A stretch of DNA of 45,980 bases from a virus. A program made the translations under genes and the position numbers. A model generated the notes under the pieces. It did not search any database. It was not told the DNA's origin and saw only the letters and a list, made by a program, of their open reading frames with translations. Positions 8,734 to 18,651 of this stretch are shown here, in pieces. How positions within the stretch are numbered: position 1 is the stretch's first letter; each line of letters begins with the position of its first letter. The DNA lies in IMG/VR virus record IMGVR_UViG_3300017963_000377, positions 1-45,980 of that record; one strand, written 5' to 3'.

Positions 8734-8952
8734 ATGGACAAGGATTGTGCAAGGACGCATAAGAAACTCGACAAAATTCAGGATGATATCCATGAGATTA
8801 AATTAGATGTGCAAAAGAATACACTAGACATCATGTATCACATCAAAAGAACCAACCTCCTTGAATCACGAATGAAAATGTTTTATTTAAAAGAAATCAG
8901 TATTTTATTAACATTAGTGGCTTTAGCCGCAAAATTATTAGGCTTATATTAG
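8734..8952 (+). CDS. Small membrane protein, holin-like
   Basis: I place the start at ATG 8734, which follows AAGGGAGAGAAC. The frame is open upstream to 8641 but without a ribosome site. The 72-residue product has an amphipathic coiled-coil-like N-terminal half (KLDKIQDDIHEIKLD) and one C-terminal membrane helix (about residues 53-71, ISILLTLVALAAKLLGLY). Short proteins of this layout occur as holins or as virion-linked membrane proteins. It is next to virion genes and not to the lysozyme, so a lysis role is uncertain. Confidence 0.55.
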   Translation: MDKDCARTHKKLDKIQDDIHEIKLDVQKNTLDIMYHIKRTNLLESRMKMFYLKEISILLTLVALAAKLLGLY

Positions 8953-8964
8953 AAAGGAAACAAA

Positions 8965-9225
8965 ATGCCAATAGATATGTCAGCCCCGATGAGCGAAGAA
9001 GAAATGAGTGCCATGGAAGATGTGCCTATGGAAGAGGAAGCGTTAGAAGAAGAAGCTGTTCCCGGCGGCGAGCTTGGAGACATGACACTTGCAGATGTTG
9101 CAGCTAAAATAGCCGAAGGCTCTATGACAATAGACGAAGTGATTGGCTTTTTACAACCAGAAGAAATGCCTACAGCCCCCGGAGCAGAGGAAATGGCTAT
9201 GGGCGGCCCAGAAGAACTAATGTAA
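8965..9225 (+). CDS. Small highly acidic Met/Glu-rich protein
   Basis: The 86-residue protein has an AAGGAAACAAA ribosome site. It is dominated by Glu, Met, Ala and Gly, carries almost no basic residues (one Lys), and has a short helical centre (LADVAAKIAEGSMTIDEVIGFL). Acidic helical proteins in phage morphogenesis clusters can be scaffolds, chaperones or packing proteins. No family is recognised. Position directly before the adaptor suggests a role in assembly. Confidence 0.6.
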   Translation: MPIDMSAPMSEEEMSAMEDVPMEEEALEEEAVPGGELGDMTLADVAAKIAEGSMTIDEVIGFLQPEEMPTAPGAEEMAMGGPEELM

Positions 9226-9243
9226 TTAAAAAGGAATAGGCTC

Positions 9244-10239
9244 ATGGCAAGAAGACAGCTTGTATCAGATTTAATTAAAGATGTGCGAGTGGACACAAAC
9301 GAGGAATCCGAAGTGAGCCTTGAGGATAATGATATTCTTGCAATGCTCAACAGAGGACAAGAAATAGCAACAGACATACTTGCTAAGCAATATCCCGACC
9401 CACTCCTTAAAACAACAACATACAATATATCAACAGACGGCCCGATGTTTGACATCCCAAAAGACGCCTATTCACAACGTATTCAACAAGTGCGTGTGTA
9501 TAGAAACGGGCTAAATTATTATGATGTTATTCCACGCTTTTCTTATAGAGAAGCAGGTAAAGTGGATAGAGGTGGTGCTGCTGGTCATCCTTGTGGTTGG
9601 CTTGTAGAATCCCATCAATGGAGATTTGCTCCTAAATTGATTCAAGGATATAGCACGGCTGAAGTGTATTATATTGTAGAACCTCCTGAATTAGTAATTG
9701 AAGATGGACGTATTACAAGTATAAACGAATCAAGTGGCTACGTGTATATTAATGCTCTTAGAGACGATACAGAATTAAGCCAGCAAATTGATAGCTTCGA
9801 TAGCTATGTAAATATAATAGATGGACAAACAGGCGTTATTAAAGGCTCCTTGCAAATTAAATCTATTGATGATACAAAAATTTCATTTAGAAATACACCA
9901 GTGAGAACATCTGTATACGGCAGGGATGTAACAGGTGCTACAGATATAGCGGATTTAAACATTTCAGAAGATGATTATATTTGCTCTATTAAAGGCTCTT
10001 GTATTCCATTCCTTAAAAATCCATTAGCTCCTTTGTTAGTGGAATATGCTGTATTACGAATCAGACAACGTAATTTAGATCCTTCAGATTTAGAAGCCCA
10101 GATATATACAAAAATGGAAAAAGAATTTGGTGGTCTTTGGTCTGGACGAGAAGTGAAAAGTAGAATAGCAAGAACAAACAGAAACTTCGGCTCTAGGGCT
10201 GGGGCACAGTATTTTAGACGAAACAGAAAAACTTATTAA
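9244..10239 (+). CDS. Head-tail adaptor (tail tubular A / gp4-like)
   Basis: The 331-residue protein starts with a helical segment (SDLIKDVRVD...LEDNDILAMLNRGQEIATDILA) typical of podovirus adaptors that plug the portal. A beta-rich middle (residues about 55-235) follows, then C-terminal helices with a basic tail (RTNRNFGSRAGAQYFRRNRK). The next gene is a very large nozzle-like protein, and this order of adaptor then nozzle supports the call. The protein is longer than the ~200 residues of T7 gp11, with an extra beta domain around 150-235. Family assignment is by architecture and order, without a search. Confidence 0.65.
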   Translation: MARRQLVSDLIKDVRVDTNEESEVSLEDNDILAMLNRGQEIATDILAKQYPDPLLKTTTYNISTDGPMFDIPKDAYSQRIQQVRVYRNGLNYYDVIPRFSYREAGKVDRGGAAGHPCGWLVESHQWRFAPKLIQGYSTAEVYYIVEPPELVIEDGRITSINESSGYVYINALRDDTELSQQIDSFDSYVNIIDGQTGVIKGSLQIKSIDDTKISFRNTPVRTSVYGRDVTGATDIADLNISEDDYICSIKGSCIPFLKNPLAPLLVEYAVLRIRQRNLDPSDLEAQIYTKMEKEFGGLWSGREVKSRIARTNRNFGSRAGAQYFRRNRKTY

Positions 10240-10257
10240 TAAACGAGGCACACAACA

Positions 10258-13200
10258 ATGGCTGTTGAAAAAAGCTCGCTAATTGAAAATAAATTCCACA
10301 GAGGGATAGACGCACATTCCTCTGAAGATAATTTAGCTAACGGCCATGTAGCCGATGCTATTAATATGGATGCTAAATCAGCAGGACAAATAGAAAAACG
10401 AAATGGATATGCAGCATCGTATGGTAACTTGCCGTTGTATGTTCAGCAATACGAAGCTAAAATAACTGGCAGCGAGATAGTACTGACACTAGATAGTAGT
10501 ATAGACTTATTAGCCACTGGAGCAGAGTGGACACCAACCCCTTTACTTGTATACGGTACAGTGTATGGTACAGCAGGAAACTTACTCCCGTTTTCAGAAG
10601 CTTTAGGAATTAAATATCAGTGGTATTCAGAAGATAAAATAACAGTGACAGGAGCCAACGAGATAACAATTGCAACAGCGTCTACTGTGAGTGCGGATTT
10701 AACCAACACTAACACCTTCCTATGGGTGTATGGAATAAACAACATACCAAGCTATCCTGCTGTAGAAGGAACAAGACTTGGCTGGGTGAATCATATAGAC
10801 GGCTACAAAACACCCGAACAATTAAGACTGATAGCAGGAATGCATGGACATTTGTTCTACTCAGCTGATAGTGTGGATAGCGCATCAATTCCAAGTTGGT
10901 CAGTGAATAATACGTGGACAGTATTTTCTGAAGTGGATTTGTGCCCAAGCTTTCGTAACTCTACAGAAACAGCCGGAGACAACTACTATTTAAACAGCCT
11001 ATCCCTCGGAGGATTTGCACGAGTAGAATCAATCGAATGGGTGAGTGGCAATACACAAAGAGTGACAATAAGAGGAACAACAACACTAGGAGCTGGTACA
11101 CCAATAGACAGCACGTATAGCACATTGAAAGTACAAAAAGCTGGATATACAAAGAATGAAGGAACATTCAACGTCTCTGCTGTAAATTTAGCCGCAGGTG
11201 TATTGACAATTGATATCACCAATCCTAATGTAGATAGTGCAGATTGGAACGAATCTGACTCGTCTGCACAGGCAGGAAGCTTCACAAGACTTATTCCCAC
11301 AACAAGTTCCTCACCCTATTCTTATGAAGCAGGGGACAAGCTACAAGGCGGAGATATACCTGAAGATGTAAATTTAGAGATGGTTGGTGATTTAGGCTCA
11401 CCAGTTAACGTGATTGTAGATAACGTAACAGAAGCCTTCACCTTATCTGCTAGTTCTAAAGCATACACACTATCCGAAAACGACGTCCTCACTGTACTCT
11501 TTACACAAAACATTGTCGTAGGAGACACTGTATCCGTAGGCTCCTCTGGCAGACTATTCAAAGTTACAGCAATGGATACTGGTCGAAACGAAGTGACACT
11601 AGACTCAGACGTAGAAGTGCTGTCTGACACAGATAGTGTAACAGTGGTGGGCAGATGGCTTCCTATTCCTTCTCCTGAAAACTACACAAAGCCGTTTTCA
11701 ACAAGCTCAGAATCAGCCCAAGAAATAATTAGAAGTGTTGTTGCATCCGATTGCATGTTCCTAACAAGTGGAGAAGACGCAATTATAAAATATGACGGTG
11801 TACAACAGTATAAAGCTGGGCTTCCTGATTGGCAGCCTCATGCATTTATTTCTGTGGAACCTGATAGTTCTGGTATATTTATTCCTATATCTACCAAGTC
11901 CGTAACCGTAACTGGCACTTCTGGTAATTCTTATGTAACATTTGGGACAGCAGCAGATGCATACTCATTTGCTGTTGGAGATATTGTCACTTTGGCTGGA
12001 AACTCTGGAACATTTACAATAACAGATCTGCAAGTTATCAGCTCTACATACTATGCCTATTTTAACACAACACTAAATGCTAATGTATCATCAGGCGCAA
12101 TGACAGAGGCAACACAAGCCGTCTATCGCTACTACTACAGACTAAATGCAATAGACAATCAAGGGAACATTGTCGCATCAGCCGTAGCACATTCCGAAGA
12201 TTTGACTGTGGAGTTGACAGAGTCCTCTTTTGTACATCACAGAATCCTCCAACCACCTGTAGATAATTCATATGATTATGCTAAATGGACTGTCGACGTT
12301 TATAGAACAAAGACAAACGGAACAACATTCTATCAAGTAACTAAAATACCCCTTGAAGCAGACGCATCGGTTGTTTACATAGACTTTACAGACAATCAAG
12401 CCGACGATGTTATTGGCTCTCTTGACCCAGTAAGTTCTGCATTAAAAGGAGAGGAGCTTGGTGTTTCATGGAAATCTCCCCAAATAGCCAAATATCACAC
12501 AGCTTTAGGAAATAGCTTAATTCAAGCAAACATAACAACAAAAGCCACAGCAAATATTGTATACGATTCTTCTGTCATTTCATCTGGCTTCTTAGACCTA
12601 TCCTTAACACTAGGGACAAGCCCTTCAGATTTACAAGTAAAAAGCGAGGATGTATCCACACCTATCAGTATTTCAAACATCACGTATGCGGCAGGAACAC
12701 TAACAATCACATCTGCAGCACACGGCATCGCTGACCAAGATTTCACTTCCGTTATTTATTTAGTGTACTTAGGAAAGAACACTGCCACGACAGCTCCTGA
12801 TATGAGGTATGCTGGTTGGTATCGTGTAACAGCAAGAAATAGCACAACAGAGATAGAAGTGGAATGCCCATTCACGCCAGCAAGCGGAGCATTTAGCGCA
12901 GCAAACGATGTAGACACGTTAGTTGTCGGCGAGGATAGAGTGCTTCCTGTTATCGGAAACATATCTACAACAGATTATGACAAGTTTGTTCAGACAAAAG
13001 ACATGACAGGCGGCCTTCTAAGCTATCAAGCAATGTTTGCTCGTTCAGCGGCAAGAGCTTTAAACTGGGCTAGCGCAAGTGGATATTTTCCTGAATTTGA
13101 GGGATTAGTTGCTAAGGCTGGTAATCTGTATAGCCCTGCGGAAATTATTATAGAAACAGAATCAGAGATAGCAATTGCTGTAGGCTCCAACTCTGCTTCC

Positions 13201-14343
13201 ATAAACGGGGGTAGTTACAGCATATCATCAGGGACAACACAAGTCAAGAGATTTCCTTCTCGTGTTTTAATTAGCTATCCAAACTATCCTGATATAATGG
13301 ACAATCCCTACACATCCGTAGAACAGCTATCTGATAGTGTTGTAGATGTTAATGCAGAGGATGGTCAAGAGATTACAGGCGTTATTCCTCTCTTTGGTGA
13401 ATCAGCATTCGGAGCAGCCCAAACCAGTTCACAGCTGATTGTGTTCAAAGAACGATCTGCTTATTTACTCGATATCAACGCTAAAAGAGCTGGAGCTGCA
13501 AACATTGTAGCAAGAATAGATACACATGGAATTGGTTGCACATATCCGTTTACAATATGCAACACTAAACGTGGTGTATCATTTGTATGCGACGAAGGAA
13601 TATATAAAATCAATCGCAATCTCCTTTGTGAAAAGACAGGAGAGGCTTACGATCGTGCATTTGATTCAATTGACAAAACAGGCTTATTGACAAGTCATAA
13701 CGATACTTATGGACAAAAATACATTACATCTGTCTTAGATGAAGATGGTACAGCTATGGTGTATCATTACGAGCAAGAAGGCGAGGAAATCAAATTCGGG
13801 GCATGGACTACCTATAACAACATGTTTGCTACTGGATGGGCACGACACAATGGAATTTCTTACTTTGGTACAAACCAAGGCCGTGTAATGCAATTCCTAT
13901 ATGCAGACGAAATTGGTAAATATGCTTATTCAGATGATACAGAACCGATTAGTTGTAGTGTAACATTCCGAGCACAATCCTTCGGAGATGCAGCACGCCG
14001 TAAAATGCTAACAGGTGTAAACATTGGATTTAGAAACGAAACAGCTCAAAGCAGTACGACAGTGAGCTCTGCCACAGAACTTACAGATGCTTTCTCAGAA
14101 TTAGACCAACTAACATTAAAAGGACAAAACAGAGATAGCAACTTGTACGACAGATACACTAGCGTAGTGGCTATAATTTCTTTTAAAGTGGATAAGCAAA
14201 AGTTTAATTTCATTCAAGTGAAAATAGAAAACGACGGATTACACGAACCATTGGAAATTACACAAGTAGCGTATAGAGTGGCAGGACTAAGTAGAATGGG
14301 AATAGAGGCGGCCTCACAGACAGGGGACAATATTGGAAATTAA
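10258..14343 (+). CDS. Tail nozzle / stabilisation protein (tail tubular B / gp10-like)
   Basis: The protein has 1361 residues. The N-terminus (NKFHRGIDAHSSEDNLANGHVADAINMD) resembles the start of T7 gp12 and P22 gp10-type nozzle proteins, in which a segment near NxxDxxxGxIEKRxGY begins a beta-propeller; AGQIEKRNGYA is visible at residues 41-51. The rest is almost entirely beta. Extra Thr/Ser/Val-rich domains (about residues 60-470) make it longer than the ~800-residue T7 homologue. A propeller-like part returns at about 1020-1250 (TSSQLIVFKERSAYLLD and GVSFVCDEGIYKI). It likely forms the hexameric nozzle under the adaptor. Confidence 0.72.
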   Translation: MAVEKSSLIENKFHRGIDAHSSEDNLANGHVADAINMDAKSAGQIEKRNGYAASYGNLPLYVQQYEAKITGSEIVLTLDSSIDLLATGAEWTPTPLLVYGTVYGTAGNLLPFSEALGIKYQWYSEDKITVTGANEITIATASTVSADLTNTNTFLWVYGINNIPSYPAVEGTRLGWVNHIDGYKTPEQLRLIAGMHGHLFYSADSVDSASIPSWSVNNTWTVFSEVDLCPSFRNSTETAGDNYYLNSLSLGGFARVESIEWVSGNTQRVTIRGTTTLGAGTPIDSTYSTLKVQKAGYTKNEGTFNVSAVNLAAGVLTIDITNPNVDSADWNESDSSAQAGSFTRLIPTTSSSPYSYEAGDKLQGGDIPEDVNLEMVGDLGSPVNVIVDNVTEAFTLSASSKAYTLSENDVLTVLFTQNIVVGDTVSVGSSGRLFKVTAMDTGRNEVTLDSDVEVLSDTDSVTVVGRWLPIPSPENYTKPFSTSSESAQEIIRSVVASDCMFLTSGEDAIIKYDGVQQYKAGLPDWQPHAFISVEPDSSGIFIPISTKSVTVTGTSGNSYVTFGTAADAYSFAVGDIVTLAGNSGTFTITDLQVISSTYYAYFNTTLNANVSSGAMTEATQAVYRYYYRLNAIDNQGNIVASAVAHSEDLTVELTESSFVHHRILQPPVDNSYDYAKWTVDVYRTKTNGTTFYQVTKIPLEADASVVYIDFTDNQADDVIGSLDPVSSALKGEELGVSWKSPQIAKYHTALGNSLIQANITTKATANIVYDSSVISSGFLDLSLTLGTSPSDLQVKSEDVSTPISISNITYAAGTLTITSAAHGIADQDFTSVIYLVYLGKNTATTAPDMRYAGWYRVTARNSTTEIEVECPFTPASGAFSAANDVDTLVVGEDRVLPVIGNISTTDYDKFVQTKDMTGGLLSYQAMFARSAARALNWASASGYFPEFEGLVAKAGNLYSPAEIIIETESEIAIAVGSNSASINGGSYSISSGTTQVKRFPSRVLISYPNYPDIMDNPYTSVEQLSDSVVDVNAEDGQEITGVIPLFGESAFGAAQTSSQLIVFKERSAYLLDINAKRAGAANIVARIDTHGIGCTYPFTICNTKRGVSFVCDEGIYKINRNLLCEKTGEAYDRAFDSIDKTGLLTSHNDTYGQKYITSVLDEDGTAMVYHYEQEGEEIKFGAWTTYNNMFATGWARHNGISYFGTNQGRVMQFLYADEIGKYAYSDDTEPISCSVTFRAQSFGDAARRKMLTGVNIGFRNETAQSSTTVSSATELTDAFSELDQLTLKGQNRDSNLYDRYTSVVAIISFKVDKQKFNFIQVKIENDGLHEPLEITQVAYRVAGLSRMGIEAASQTGDNIGN

Positions 14344-14362
14344 TTCCAATTTGTGGTACAAT
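14332..14362 (+). promoter_or_regulatory. Candidate promoter with inverted repeat ahead of the internal-protein operon
   Basis: TTGGAA (14333-14338) and an extended -10 TGGTACAAT (-10 hexamer 14357-14362) are 18 bases apart. An inverted repeat ATTGGAA (14332-14338) / TTCCAAT (14344-14350) covers the -35 region and could be an operator or an RNA hairpin. The site overlaps the end of the nozzle gene and precedes the block of ejection-type proteins. Confidence 0.4.
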
Positions 14363-14393
14363 TAGTTGGCTGTATATAAAAGGACACAAACAC

Positions 14394-16967
14394 ATGGCAA
14401 TACAAAAAGACTTATCAACAGACCTATCGACACCAGACTTGCCAGAAGAGCAAAAGAAGAAAATTGGCACGGCTATAACACCTCTTGGAGCTACATTGTC
14501 TGGTGCGACGGAAGACCAAACTAAGATGATGGGCACACCTGCTGCTAAAATGGGAGCTATTAAGCGAAGCTCTACAGGACTTGCAGAAATACAACAAGCT
14601 GCTCAAGAAGGACGTGCCATAGACGAAGCCGCTGTAAAAGCGCAGCAAAAAGAACAAGACTTACTTGCTAAGGCAGGGACAGGATTTTTAGATGTAGATA
14701 TGGAACGCCTAAGTGAAGTGGCTGGATATAATACAGACGTAGAAGCTAAGGCTAAACAAAATGCCCTATCAAGTATTCAAGCATCAATACAAGGACTTGG
14801 CACTAAATTAGATATAACAGCTGAAAAAGAAAAAGAATATGGACTTACAACAGATGAAGCATCTAAGATTGAGGCGTTATTAAATAAAGGAAGAGTAACA
14901 GAAGCTATGGATATGTTTAGAACATCCACAGCAGACACAATGGACAGTAGTGGCCTGTCAGACACAGACGCTATACGTAGTTTATTTCCAGACGTGAACG
15001 AGTCTTTATTAGCTACAGTGGAGAATACTAAGTTTGGATTACCTGAAGAAATGAAAGCTTCTGACATATGGGAAACAGGTTCGGATAAAGAGACGACAAT
15101 AAAAGAGTTATTCCCCGATGTAGAACTTGACAAGATAAGTCCTGTTAAGCTCATGGACATGGTGCAAGAGAAATTAGCCTCTTACAATCAAGTGGACAAT
15201 TTAAAAGCTGTATTAGCCGACCCATTCACAGGAACCCATGAAAGACAAGCAGCTATACAAAAATTAAGAGAACTTGGAGCTACAGGTACTCGTTCCTTCG
15301 AGAATCAAATAGATCAACTTGAAGTGGATTTGATGGATGATAGAGCAACAGTGGAATACGACGGAGAAGAATACACGTATGAGGAATTGTTATCAGGAGA
15401 GAATCCTGCAATAACAGCATCTATACTATCTGCCGTTACAGATGAAAAAGAGTTTGAAAAGCTAAAAGCATCTCAGCCCGGATTGGCTGGTGCTATAGAA
15501 AAATACAGAGATACATTCAAGACAGCCTATGACAATATGTCCCAAGCCAATAAGACAGTGTATGGGAACGTAGCACATAATAATAGCGTGATGACAATTA
15601 AAGACAAGAGTGGTAATGAGATACGGGTAGGAGACAACGTAGCTCAAGTATTAGGAATAAATACAGCAAGTGGTTTAAAGAGGGCTGTACAACCTGACGT
15701 AATAGAAGTGGCTGGAGAATTAGAAGACATGGGATATGACCCCACTACGTATAAGAATACATTAGAATGGCTCGCTGTCAATCAACCTGCTTTACTAAAG
15801 ACACTTGAAGGAGAGACAGACTCCGTGGACGATGTATTAAATCTATTACAAGGAGATTATAGCTTCCTTCTCGAAGACCCACAAAAATACATGTCCAGTT
15901 ATGAAGGTTCTAAAGCATTCAATGCTATGGTGAGCAATAATAATTGGAAAGGTGTATGGGACACTATTGGGGTGGATGATGAAGCGAAAGATGTAATAAA
16001 ATCTCTTACATCAGGCATTACAGGACTTGATTGGAAGAATAAGAGAATGAAAACAGAGAGCGTAGATATTATGGGTGTCTCTGTACCTGTCAAAGACCTA
16101 ATGACAGAGTCAGGCATACGCAATTTAATGCACAAAGTGGGTCCACAGAAATTTGCAGCAGCAGGAACAACATTACCAGCAGAGATACAAAAAGCTGTAG
16201 TGGGTAAATTGGAAGGGAAAGCAAAAGCATTTGAAGACAATCTACAAAAATTTGGAGCTAGTGTTAGGTTTGGAGAGGTAAATCCCCGTTTATTGAAGCA
16301 AGATTTTGGAAATGGTGTTAAATTATCAGATACTATGGCTTTGTTGGAAACAGCAGGAGCATCTAAGGCTATTCAGGCTGAAGGAACCAGAGTGCGAGAG
16401 GAAATAAACAAACTAAAAGCGGAATACAACCCTTCTTTCATTATTATAAATGGGGAACAGGTAGAGATTCCTAATTCTGAGATAAACAAACAAATACAAG
16501 AAAAGATTGATGGATATAATAAATTTGTAAAGGAAGAAACAGAAAAAGCTTATGCTCCATATGCAAAGTATATAAACGAGGCAACAGAATACAGGAAGGC
16601 ATACTTAGAAATTAGAGAAATAGATGCAAAGCTAAATAAAATACGTGATGATCGAAGTAAAGGAAACTACTCATCAGGAGGAAATTTTGGTGAGTTAACA
16701 AAGCGAAGACAAGAAATTGGTACACAGCTTGATAAACATAATTGGGTGATAGGAAGCAAACCAAAAGACTACGACAAGTTATTTCCGAAAGACCCCCTTG
16801 ATTTTACGGATGTTATAAAGCCGAAAGCTTCCTCGTCAGGAGGAAACAGGACACTAAGTGATGAGAGGTCTTTTAATTTTTCCAGAAGAGGCGGCAGTGG
16901 TAGCCCTACAACAACAACAATACAAACTAACAGGCCAGAAAGCTCGTACAAACCAACGAAAGCATAA
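14394..16967 (+). CDS. Probable internal virion / ejection protein (857 residues)
   Basis: This is a long, mostly helical, Lys/Glu/Ala-rich protein preceded by AAAAGGACACAAACAC. There is no signal peptide or membrane helix. Helical segments cover most of the sequence, with coiled-coil potential around residues 660-740 (EGTRVREEINKLKAEY). The C-terminal ~60 residues are Ser/Gly/Thr-rich and probably disordered. First of five consecutive large genes after the nozzle, it occupies the position of the podovirus internal core proteins that leave the capsid with the DNA. No lysozyme or transglycosylase motif is seen. Confidence 0.5.
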   Translation: MAIQKDLSTDLSTPDLPEEQKKKIGTAITPLGATLSGATEDQTKMMGTPAAKMGAIKRSSTGLAEIQQAAQEGRAIDEAAVKAQQKEQDLLAKAGTGFLDVDMERLSEVAGYNTDVEAKAKQNALSSIQASIQGLGTKLDITAEKEKEYGLTTDEASKIEALLNKGRVTEAMDMFRTSTADTMDSSGLSDTDAIRSLFPDVNESLLATVENTKFGLPEEMKASDIWETGSDKETTIKELFPDVELDKISPVKLMDMVQEKLASYNQVDNLKAVLADPFTGTHERQAAIQKLRELGATGTRSFENQIDQLEVDLMDDRATVEYDGEEYTYEELLSGENPAITASILSAVTDEKEFEKLKASQPGLAGAIEKYRDTFKTAYDNMSQANKTVYGNVAHNNSVMTIKDKSGNEIRVGDNVAQVLGINTASGLKRAVQPDVIEVAGELEDMGYDPTTYKNTLEWLAVNQPALLKTLEGETDSVDDVLNLLQGDYSFLLEDPQKYMSSYEGSKAFNAMVSNNNWKGVWDTIGVDDEAKDVIKSLTSGITGLDWKNKRMKTESVDIMGVSVPVKDLMTESGIRNLMHKVGPQKFAAAGTTLPAEIQKAVVGKLEGKAKAFEDNLQKFGASVRFGEVNPRLLKQDFGNGVKLSDTMALLETAGASKAIQAEGTRVREEINKLKAEYNPSFIIINGEQVEIPNSEINKQIQEKIDGYNKFVKEETEKAYAPYAKYINEATEYRKAYLEIREIDAKLNKIRDDRSKGNYSSGGNFGELTKRRQEIGTQLDKHNWVIGSKPKDYDKLFPKDPLDFTDVIKPKASSSGGNRTLSDERSFNFSRRGGSGSPTTTTIQTNRPESSYKPTKA

Positions 16968-16979
16968 GAGGACGATAAC

Positions 16980-17837
16980 ATGGCAGGACTATTAAATTCA
17001 TTACAAGACACAATAGAAGCCAAGAAGCAAACCAATAAGGGAAGTCTCGAACAGCTCAAGGAATTGGCTGTAGCTAAGCTTGGTAAAGTGTATGGGCAAC
17101 AAGCAAGTACAGGTACATCTGCTCAGGCTGAAAAGAGAGCACAGGTGTTGGCTAGTGCTAATTTAGACAACGTAAACAAAGCCGTCCAGAATAAACAGCT
17201 CGACCAACAACGTAAGTTTGATGCAGCTCAACAAGAGACACGTCTTGCTGCTAAGGAAATGGATCAAAAACAAATACAATTGTATGAGAGCGTAGAGCAA
17301 ATGAAATCAGAGCTTTACACACGTGCTGCTCAAAATGCCAGTAAGTTAAGTTTTAGAGAAAAAGAATCATTCCAACAACAAGCTATATTTATGGAAAAGC
17401 TCACAAACAAAAAATATCTAATGGAATTAAACAGCGTATGGACTAAGCAAAATTTACGAGATCAACAAACATTTGATATGGAATTACAACGTGCTATATT
17501 TGCAGATGAGTTTGAGCTATTAGAAGACGATATAGAATTTAGGACGTTATTAAATGCAGATGAAAGAGCATTTAGAATAGAGGAAGCTAATATAAATAAC
17601 GCATTAGCTGAACAGCTCCTTGGTCTTGAAATGGAAGCTAACAAGTATGCAGGTATTGTGAAAGGCACTACACAAATCGCTAAATCTGGTATACAATACT
17701 ATACAAGTCAAGCAGGAACACCAGAAGGAGATGCTGTGGAAAATCCATATGGAAACTACGTACAATCTGAAAGAGATACAGGACTAACAGGAAACTATAG
17801 CTGGGACAGCCCTGTTCCTACGTTTGGAAAGGAATAA
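16980..17837 (+). CDS. Probable internal virion protein, coiled-coil (285 residues)
   Basis: It starts 12 bases after the previous stop, with AAGAGGACGATAAC before the ATG. Residues about 15-215 are almost uninterrupted Gln/Glu/Lys/Ala-rich helix. The C-terminus is short, Gly/Tyr-rich and flexible (NYSWDSPVPTFGKE). Size, helicity and position fit the smaller internal-core components of short-tailed phages, but no motif confirms this. Confidence 0.45.
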   Translation: MAGLLNSLQDTIEAKKQTNKGSLEQLKELAVAKLGKVYGQQASTGTSAQAEKRAQVLASANLDNVNKAVQNKQLDQQRKFDAAQQETRLAAKEMDQKQIQLYESVEQMKSELYTRAAQNASKLSFREKESFQQQAIFMEKLTNKKYLMELNSVWTKQNLRDQQTFDMELQRAIFADEFELLEDDIEFRTLLNADERAFRIEEANINNALAEQLLGLEMEANKYAGIVKGTTQIAKSGIQYYTSQAGTPEGDAVENPYGNYVQSERDTGLTGNYSWDSPVPTFGKE

Positions 17838-17840
17838 CAC

Positions 17841-18647
17841 ATGGCCATCAATCCTACATTATTACAACCACCTGCGGATGACGAACAATCGGCTACAATT
17901 CAATCAACAATTGGTGGAATGCAGCCGGGAGCTTTCAACACAGGACAATTACAACAAGCAGCAGGTAAATTAGCTGAGCAACAATCTGCTAAAACAACAC
18001 AAACACTTGCACAACAAGGGGAAGAAGATTTACAGCAGCAAGCTCGTTCGTATGAAATACGTCAACAAGAAGCTGGAATGAATCTTAAAGAAAGGCAATT
18101 ACGCTTAAACGAAGTGAAATTTAAAAATGACCAAGAGCTTAGGAAGCTAGAAGGCGTAATTAATTCAGAAGCATTCAGCAGAGAAATGAAAATTAATTAT
18201 GACAATTTAGGAAGAGCTGCATTGAACGAAAAACAATTGTTGGATGTAGCCATACTTCAAGCAAGAAGTGAGCAAGACTTAGTGCAGTTTAAAATTAAGG
18301 CTGAAGCTATGCACAAACGTAGGTTGCAAATTTTACAACAATCGTATAAAGTGTTAGTGCAACAGACGAAACAGAATTTTGAATCTAGTGAACAGGAAAA
18401 AGACCAAGCTATGAAAGCAGAACTAGCAAGAATTAAGGCAGCTTATGATAAGAAAGTGGCTGAAGCTAAAGCTAAATCTTCTAAACTCGGCTCTATAATA
18501 TCAGGTGTCTTCACTGTAGGCGGGGCCATTATTGGTGGTATTTATTCCTTTGGTGCGGGTGCTCCTGCTGGAGCCGCAGCAGGGGGAATGATAGGAAGTC
18601 AAGTAGGTGGATTAGTGAGTTCAGCAGCACAAGACGAAGGGATATAA
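17841..18647 (+). CDS. Probable internal virion protein with C-terminal glycine-zipper membrane segment
   Basis: The 268-residue protein begins three bases after the previous stop. The N-terminal 60 residues are Gln-rich. Residues about 60-215 form a long charged coiled coil. Residues about 217-262 form a Gly/Ala-rich hydrophobic region (GSIISGVFTVGGAIIGGIYS and AAAGGMIGSQVGGLV) with GxxxG spacing, typical of membrane-inserting glycine zippers. A coiled coil plus a glycine zipper suits an ejection protein that forms a channel in the host envelope, as proposed for T7 gp14. The function here is inferred. Confidence 0.55.
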   Translation: MAINPTLLQPPADDEQSATIQSTIGGMQPGAFNTGQLQQAAGKLAEQQSAKTTQTLAQQGEEDLQQQARSYEIRQQEAGMNLKERQLRLNEVKFKNDQELRKLEGVINSEAFSREMKINYDNLGRAALNEKQLLDVAILQARSEQDLVQFKIKAEAMHKRRLQILQQSYKVLVQQTKQNFESSEQEKDQAMKAELARIKAAYDKKVAEAKAKSSKLGSIISGVFTVGGAIIGGIYSFGAGAPAGAAAGGMIGSQVGGLVSSAAQDEGI

Positions 18648-18651
18648 TAAA